DNA from: Methylocystaceae bacterium
GTDB taxonomy: Bacteria; Pseudomonadota; Alphaproteobacteria; Rhizobiales; Beijerinckiaceae
DNA length: 5,013 nucleotides
NCBI GenBank assembly: GCA_003152255.1
Contig: PLZT01000366.1
Coordinates: forward strand, 1,068 to 6,080
Reading direction: 5' to 3'
In this document: piece after piece, positions 1-5,013 of the stretch
How the letters are laid out: every line of letters starts with the position of its first letter
Numbering within the stretch: the stretch's first letter is position 1
Translations under genes and position numbers: made by a program
The notes under the pieces: generated by a model
Database searches by the model: none
Told to the model about the DNA's origin: nothing
What the model saw: only the letters and a program-made list of their open reading frames with translations

Positions 1-1796
1 CCGGCATCGAATACGCCTTCACCGACAAATGGTCGGCCAATGTCGAATATCGCCATAACGATTTCGGCACGGCCACCGTCACTTCGAACCTTTTCCCGGG
101 CCTGACCTTCCGCGAACGGTCTTACGAAGACACCGTGCGGCTCGGGATCAACTATCATACGGGCTTGCCGCTGTTCGTGACGTCGTTGCCGCCCGCGCCT
201 GTCGAAGTAGCGCCCAAGGGCCCAACCGCGCCCAAGGCCGCCGCGGCCCCGCCGCCGCCGCCGGACCCGACCTTCATCGGCCGCTTTTATCACGCTTATG
301 CCGACGAATGGGGCGGGCCGATTCCGGACGATCCCAACGCGCCTCCTAGCCGCCGCCCCTATTTCCCGCCGGCGCCCGAGTCGCAGCCGCCCTATCCCTT
401 CACGGAATGGTCCTTCGGCGGTTCGCAGGCGATCGGCGCGACATTGCCGAATTCCGTGGACTCCCCACTCATGAAGGCGCTGAGCCCCACGGCTCCGGGT
501 AAGTTCCTCGAAGACAACCATGTGCAGATTTACGGCTGGGTCAATCCGGGCTTCAACATCAGCACGGCCCAGTCGCTGCCCGGCGCGCTGATCGGGGGCA
601 ACAATCCCGTGACCTATTCCTACCAGCCCAATGTTCTCCAGCTCGATCAGATCGTGACGATTATCGAGCGCCTGCCCGACGAGGTGCAGAAGGACCACTG
701 GGACTGGGGCTTCCGCCTCTCGCCGCTCTATGGCGAAACCTATCGTTACACGACAGCTTTCGGCATCTTCAGCGACCAGCTGCAAAAATGGAACAAGTTC
801 GCGGGCTTTGACGTGCCGATGGTCTACGGCGAGCTGTATCTTCCCTGGCTCCTCGAGGGGACGAACATCCGCTTCGGCCGCTATATCTCGCTGCCCGACA
901 TCGAAGCGCAGCTCGCGCCGAACAACTATATGTATTCGCATTCGATGACCTACGGGTTCGACAACTATACCAACACCGGCGTCGTCATCTCGCAGCAAGT
1001 CACCAAGAACATCATGGTCCAATTCGGCGTATCGGACGGTACCGAGGCGGCGCTCTGGAACGCGCGGCAAACCTATTATCCGCCGGTGCCGGGCGGCGTT
1101 CTCTACCAGCCGGTGCCGGGCGTCTTCGCCACAACGACGGCGCAGTCCTATTATCAAGGCCAGGTCGATCCGGGCGTCAAGCCGACGTTCACGGCATGCG
1201 GACGCTATCAAACCGACAGCGCCTACGACAATCTGTATGTCTGCGCCAACGGCCTCAACACCGGCACATACGGATACAACAACCTGCAGTGGTATGGCTT
1301 CACCTACTACCACAAGTTCGACGAGCTCTGGCACATCGCCATCGAGTTCTGGCACATGCACGAGAACAATGTGCCGAACGTCAACAGCATCGCGAACTCG
1401 ACGATCGGACTGACCACGCCGAATCCCTTCTACTACATGGCCAATGCGCCGGCCCTGGCGCAGTGCCCCGGCAATCCCAACCCGACCTGCACCGCGCGCG
1501 AATGGTCGACCGTCGCTTACCTGAACTACAAGGTCTCGCCGATGGACAACATCTCCTGGCGCGCGGAGTATTTCGACGACATCAACGGACAGCGCACGGG
1601 AACGAAAACCTCCTACTTCAACTATGCGATGGGCTGGCAGCACTGGTTCTCGCCGACCGTCGAAATCCGGCCCGAGGTCGCGTGGTACAATTCGCTGAAC
1701 GCGCCCGCCTTCCAGACCTCGGCGCCCTTGCTCGGCGGCGTCGGCACGAAGAGCCACATCGCGGTCTTCTCGGCCGACTTGCTCTGGCATTACTGA
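1..1796 (+). CDS. Outer-membrane protein, small barrel fused to BBP2-type porin (5' partial)
   Basis: The reading frame is open from position 3 to the TGA at 1794-1796 (597 residues seen), so the gene begins before the window. The GTG at 135 lies inside a conserved stretch and is not a start. Residues 1-54 look like the last strands of an Omp25/OmpA-like small barrel: EYRHNDFG, then a closing strand ending RLGINYH. Such proteins usually stop there. Here a linker rich in Pro and Ala follows (about residues 62-90, with a run of five Pro) and a second Pro-rich part (about 104-134). From about residue 171 to the end there is a large barrel rich in Tyr, Trp and Asn, with QIYGWVNPGFN, FGRYISLPDIEAQLAPNN and many alternating aromatic strands, resembling the BBP2 (OmpL-like) porin family. 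The protein ends in an aromatic residue (LLWHY), as expected of a BAM-assembled barrel. Exactly four Cys are present (residues 399, 414, 488, 496), probably in loops. The substrate is unknown. Assignment to an outer-membrane barrel is firm; the exact family is moderately sure. Confidence 0.85.
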   Translation, partial: GIEYAFTDKWSANVEYRHNDFGTATVTSNLFPGLTFRERSYEDTVRLGINYHTGLPLFVTSLPPAPVEVAPKGPTAPKAAAAPPPPPDPTFIGRFYHAYADEWGGPIPDDPNAPPSRRPYFPPAPESQPPYPFTEWSFGGSQAIGATLPNSVDSPLMKALSPTAPGKFLEDNHVQIYGWVNPGFNISTAQSLPGALIGGNNPVTYSYQPNVLQLDQIVTIIERLPDEVQKDHWDWGFRLSPLYGETYRYTTAFGIFSDQLQKWNKFAGFDVPMVYGELYLPWLLEGTNIRFGRYISLPDIEAQLAPNNYMYSHSMTYGFDNYTNTGVVISQQVTKNIMVQFGVSDGTEAALWNARQTYYPPVPGGVLYQPVPGVFATTTAQSYYQGQVDPGVKPTFTACGRYQTDSAYDNLYVCANGLNTGTYGYNNLQWYGFTYYHKFDELWHIAIEFWHMHENNVPNVNSIANSTIGLTTPNPFYYMANAPALAQCPGNPNPTCTAREWSTVAYLNYKVSPMDNISWRAEYFDDINGQRTGTKTSYFNYAMGWQHWFSPTVEIRPEVAWYNSLNAPAFQTSAPLLGGVGTKSHIAVFSADLLWHY

Positions 1797-1815
1797 GGTG
1801 GTCGTCTTTTGAAGC

Positions 1816-1852
1816 CTCGGGGCCTGGTTCGCAGCCAGGCCCCGAGTTTTTT
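1816..1852 (+). terminator. Rho-independent terminator of the outer-membrane protein gene
   Basis: A perfect 12-bp inverted repeat (CTCGGGGCCTGG at 1816-1827 and CCAGGCCCCGAG at 1835-1846) encloses a 7-nt loop and is followed directly by six T (1847-1852). It lies 20 bases after the porin stop codon. It should end that transcript and insulate the downstream response regulator gene. The T-run is on the + strand only. Confidence 0.92.
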
Positions 1853-1898
1853 GGGACGGGTGGATTACGCCCGCGCCTTTTCATCACCGCTTCAAGCT

Positions 1899-1938
1899 CG
1901 AATATTTATGACTTTCCTAATGCGCGAAGAAATATTCG
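1899..1938. promoter_or_regulatory. Inverted repeat upstream of the response regulator, possible operator
   Basis: CGAATATTT (1899-1907) is repeated exactly as its reverse complement AAATATTCG (1930-1938), with 22 bases between and 31 bp between half-site centres, close to three helical turns. The right half also forms a small hairpin of its own (GCGAA 1924-1928 with TTCGC 1935-1939). The stretch is AT-rich against a GC-rich background and lies about 70 to 110 bases before the regulator start, where a promoter or autoregulatory site would be expected. No clear -35/-10 pair could be fixed. Operator function is inference. Confidence 0.35.
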
Positions 1939-2005
1939 CAATATCGCCCTTACACGAACCAGCCGCAATGTTTCCGCATCGAGACGGGAAATTGGACCTG
2001 TTCGC

Positions 2006-2677
2006 ATGCGCATTCTGGTGGTCGAAGACGAGCCTCACACGCAAAGATTCCTGCGAGCCGCGTTGACGGCGAGCGGGTACGAGGTTCTTGATTCCGCGAC
2101 TGGAAAGGAAGCCCTCGTTCTTGTCGCCGAATGGGCGCCCGACATTGTCGTTCTCGATCTTGGGCTGCCCGACATGGACGGCAAAAAGCTCATCCGCAAA
2201 ATTCGCGCGAGCTCGCCAGTCCCGATCATTGTCGTATCGGCGCGCGACAGCGAGGCGGAAAAAATCCTGACGCTCGATACGGGCGCCAATGATTATTTGG
2301 AGAAGCCGTTCGTCATAGGCGAGTTTCTGGCGCGCGTGCGCTCGGCGCTGCGCAATGTCGCGCAAGACCGAATGATCCAGGCGGGCGGCCTCGTCATCGA
2401 CACGAAAACGCGCTCGGTGGAAAAAGACGGCGCCGCGGTCAAGCTGACGCGAACGGAATATAAGCTTCTCGTCGTGCTCGCGCGCCAAGCCGGACAGCCG
2501 CTCGGTCATGAGGAAATTCTGAAGGCCCTATGGGGCGCGCGGCGTCCGGAGGATGTGGGACACCTCCGGGTCGTCGTCCGGCAATTGCGTTTGAAGATCG
2601 AGGACGATCCATCCGAACCCCGAATGCTCATGACGGCGCCAGGGATCGGTTATATTTTTATCGGAACGAAACCCTGA
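2006..2677 (+). CDS. kdpE: KdpE-like OmpR/PhoB-family response regulator
   Basis: A cytoplasmic two-component transcription factor of 223 residues, the usual length for KdpE (about 225). Receiver domain, residues 1-116: acidic pocket E7/D8, phosphoacceptor D51 in LDLGLPDMDG, switch Ser78 in VVSAR, Tyr97, and the invariant Lys100 in EKPF. All catalytic residues are present, so it should be phosphorylatable. The C-terminal winged-helix DNA-binding domain (about 125-221) has LTRTEYKLL, a recognition-helix region with HLRVVVRQLRLKIE, and the closing hairpin PGIGYIF. LGLPD, GANDYLEKPF and the wing sequence resemble KdpE, the regulator of the Kdp potassium pump. However, no kdpFABC or kdpD lies in the window, so the target is uncertain and the symbol denotes family resemblance. 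The frame is open far upstream, but the only start that fits the receiver fold is ATG 2006, with a weak GGA 9 bases before it. It is bounded by a terminator upstream and a convergent gene downstream, so it is probably monocistronic. Confidence 0.9.
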   Translation: MRILVVEDEPHTQRFLRAALTASGYEVLDSATGKEALVLVAEWAPDIVVLDLGLPDMDGKKLIRKIRASSPVPIIVVSARDSEAEKILTLDTGANDYLEKPFVIGEFLARVRSALRNVAQDRMIQAGGLVIDTKTRSVEKDGAAVKLTRTEYKLLVVLARQAGQPLGHEEILKALWGARRPEDVGHLRVVVRQLRLKIEDDPSEPRMLMTAPGIGYIFIGTKP

Positions 2678-2759
2678 AGAGCCACGACAACTAAAAAACG
2701 CTCCCGCATTTTTCCGCGATCCGGCGTGAAGACCCAAGCTCCTGGAGCAGCGCTGGAAA

Positions 2760-3647
2760 TCAAGCTCCGCCTTGCTTCCCGTTCAGCCGGGCCATCACCG
2801 CGTCGAGCTTTCTCAGCAGCGCGGGGTCGCGCGCCTCGGGCGCCGTCAAAATCGCATTGTCGAGCGCGCGATCCGAGCCGTTGGGACAGGCTTCATGCTC
2901 CGCCGGAAAATCGCGCAGCAAGCGCGCCAGCAATCGGCTCGCGGCCTGCGCATTGGCCCGCACGACCTCGATCACCGCCGCCACGTCGACGTCGTCGTGT
3001 TCGGGGTGCCAGCAATCGAAATCCGTCACCATGGCGATGGTCGCGTAGGAGATCTCCGCTTCGCGCGCGAGTTTCGCCTCCGGCAGAGCGGTCATGCCGA
3101 TCACGTCGCAGCCGGCGGCCTTATAGGTCAATGATTCGGCGTAACTGGAAAACTGCGGGCCCTCGATGCAGACATAGGTTCCCCCTGGCGCGCAAGCGAT
3201 TTGCTCGGCCCTGGCGGCGGCCAGAATGCGCTCGGAAAGTTTCGGCGCGACTGGATGCGCCATCGAGACATGGGCGACGCATCCATTGCCAAAAAACGAG
3301 GAGTCTCGCGAAAAGGTGCGATCGACGAATTGATCCACGGCCACGAAGAGTCCGGGATAGAGCTCGGATTTAAACGAGCCGCAGGCTGAAACCGACACGA
3401 TGTCGGTGACTCCTGCCCGTTTCAGGGCATCGATGTTGGCGCGGTAATTTATGCCCGAGGGCGAAAACCAATGTCCGCGCCCGTGACGCGCCAGAAACAC
3501 CACGCGGGTTTCGCCGATCGTCCCAAAACGCAAAGCGTCGGAAGGGGCGCCCCACGGAGTCTCGACCCTCTCTTCGCGTATATTTTCCAGCCCCGGCAGA
3601 TCGTAGACTCCCGATCCGCCGATGACGCCCACGATCGCCGCCGCCAT
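2760..3647 (-). CDS. mtnP: S-methyl-5'-thioadenosine phosphorylase
   Basis: Cytoplasmic enzyme that cleaves 5'-methylthioadenosine (a by-product of polyamine and other S-adenosylmethionine reactions) with phosphate to adenine and 5-methylthioribose-1-phosphate, the first step of methionine and adenine salvage. It has 295 residues from the chosen ATG, normal for the family. Motifs, counted from that start: phosphate-binding GGSG (10-13), RHGRGHW (54-60), NYRAN (67-71), SACGS (87-91), EGPQFSS (162-168), GMT (184-186) and TDFDCW (208-213). The Asp pair in the last motif is the adenine-recognising signature of MTA phosphorylase and separates it from guanosine/inosine-type purine nucleoside phosphorylases. 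ATG 3647 is chosen because only four residues then precede the first beta strand; a G-rich stretch (GGGGGCGG) lies just before it. ATG 3671 (303 residues), with GGAG 9 bases upstream, is a real alternative. GTG 3752 is unlikely. It is convergent with the response regulator (82 bases between stops) and divergent from the atp operon. No other salvage gene is in the window. Confidence 0.95.
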   Translation of the reverse strand: MAAAIVGVIGGSGVYDLPGLENIREERVETPWGAPSDALRFGTIGETRVVFLARHGRGHWFSPSGINYRANIDALKRAGVTDIVSVSACGSFKSELYPGLFVAVDQFVDRTFSRDSSFFGNGCVAHVSMAHPVAPKLSERILAAARAEQIACAPGGTYVCIEGPQFSSYAESLTYKAAGCDVIGMTALPEAKLAREAEISYATIAMVTDFDCWHPEHDDVDVAAVIEVVRANAQAASRLLARLLRDFPAEHEACPNGSDRALDNAILTAPEARDPALLRKLDAVMARLNGKQGGA

Positions 3648-3932
3648 ATCCGCCCCCGCGTTTTCGCGCATTTTCGTGCGCTCCGCGCGTTTATCGCGCA
3701 AAAGCGAGCATGTCGCCAGTTTTTCCGACTCCTCGCCGCGCCTGGGCCGCACCGATAGGGTTGCGCCACAAAATAGCCTGTGTTAGGGGACGCTCGCATT
3801 GGAGCGAGGGCGTTGCGGCCTTGGTTCCTCACCCTGACCTTATCGTCGCTTGAACGCTCCAAATTCCGCCGCCGCGCTAACGGCGCGACCGGGAGCGTTT
3901 AAAGCGGCCCCGATCTTAAAGAGCAAAACCAA
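3648..3932. promoter_or_regulatory. Divergent control region between mtnP and atpH
   Basis: This stretch of about 285 bases has no credible gene on either strand and must hold the promoters of mtnP (leftward) and the atp operon (rightward). Visible structure includes a short hairpin (CGCTC 3791-3795 with GAGCG 3802-3806) and the longer leader hairpin annotated separately. Possible -35-like hexamers are TTGCGC (3761-3766) and TTGAAC (3850-3855), but neither has a good -10 at normal spacing, so no promoter is assigned. Confidence 0.5.
3851..3901 (+). other. Long imperfect hairpin just upstream of atpH
   Basis: AACGCTCC (3853-3860) pairs perfectly with GGAGCGTT (3892-3899), extended by a G-T and a T-A pair at the base (3851-3852 with 3900-3901). 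Inside the 31-base interior a second stem is possible, either CGCCG 3867-3871 with CGGCG 3881-3885, or CGCGC 3873-3877 with GCGCG 3883-3887. There is no T-run after it, so it is not a standard intrinsic terminator. It ends about 30 bases before the atpH start, leaving the ribosome site free. It may be a structured 5' leader or a protein-binding dyad; its function is unknown. Confidence 0.45.

Positions 3933-5013
<1,081 letters not shown>

Noticed and set aside
135..1796. GTG at 135 as the start of the outer-membrane protein
   Set aside because: The frame stays open to the window edge, and the codons before 135 encode conserved barrel strand sequence, so 135 is an internal Val codon.
1196..2005. 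In-frame open extension of the response regulator upstream to position 1196
   Set aside because: This part translates the porin gene out of frame into Arg/His/Gln-rich sequence with no domain. It crosses the terminator, and the receiver fold begins exactly at ATG 2006.
1809..2066. Possible 85-residue ORF on + between the porin and the regulator, including an internal ATG at 1908
   Set aside because: It runs through the terminator stem, overlaps the regulator start in another frame, shows no recognisable domain, and has no good ribosome site.
1892..2509. 205-residue minus-strand ORF opposite the response regulator
   Set aside because: Low-complexity Arg-rich antisense translation of a well-conserved regulator. 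A GC-rich shadow frame.
2678..2759. Bidirectional terminator between the convergent regulator and mtnP
   Set aside because: GCTC-CTG-GAGC (2738-2748) is a tiny stem with no adjoining T-run, and the A6 at 2693-2698 (T6 on the minus strand) has no convincing stem in front of it. Something may end transcription here, but it is not visible.
2726..3373. 215-residue plus-strand ORF opposite mtnP
   Set aside because: Arg/Pro/Ser-rich composition typical of antisense frames in GC-rich DNA. The mtnP frame carries all family motifs.
3850..3881. Sigma-70 promoter for atpH built on TTGAAC (3850-3855)
   Set aside because: No TATAAT-like hexamer lies 16 to 18 bases further on; the nearest candidate (GCTAAC, 3876-3881) is at spacing 20.

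Overview
The window is GC-rich, densely coded DNA typical of an alphaproteobacterium. The best guess is the order Hyphomicrobiales, and possibly the Beijerinckiaceae/Methylocystaceae. This rests on the style of the outer-membrane barrel protein, the atpH-atpA order with an alphaproteobacterial delta subunit, and general codon usage. The genus is inference and was not tested.

Layout, left to right. (1) Positions 1-1796, + strand: the 3' part of a large outer-membrane protein. An Omp25/OmpA-like small barrel runs through a proline-rich linker into a second, larger BBP2-type porin barrel. The gene starts before the window and ends at a strong intrinsic terminator (1816-1852). (2) 1853-2005: a short, locally AT-rich intergenic stretch with a 9-bp inverted repeat, followed by a KdpE-like OmpR-family response regulator (2006-2677, +). 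It appears to be transcribed alone, with no sensor kinase beside it in the window. (3) 2760-3647, - strand: S-methyl-5'-thioadenosine phosphorylase (mtnP), convergent with the regulator. (4) 3648-3932: a divergent control region between mtnP and the ATP synthase operon, containing a long imperfect hairpin in the probable atp leader. (5) 3933-4496 and 4496-5013, + strand: atpH (F1 delta) and the start of atpA (F1 alpha), overlapping by one base (ATGA). The window ends inside the atpA Walker A motif.

The genes do not form one pathway. There is an envelope protein, a stand-alone regulator, a methylthioadenosine salvage enzyme and the first two genes of the F1 ATPase operon, split into at least four transcription units by orientation and by the terminator. 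I see no mobile element, CRISPR array, tRNA or rRNA, and no convincing undescribed system. The points most worth a second look are the double-barrel outer-membrane fusion, the regulator without a partner and its upstream inverted repeat, and the structured leader before atpH.
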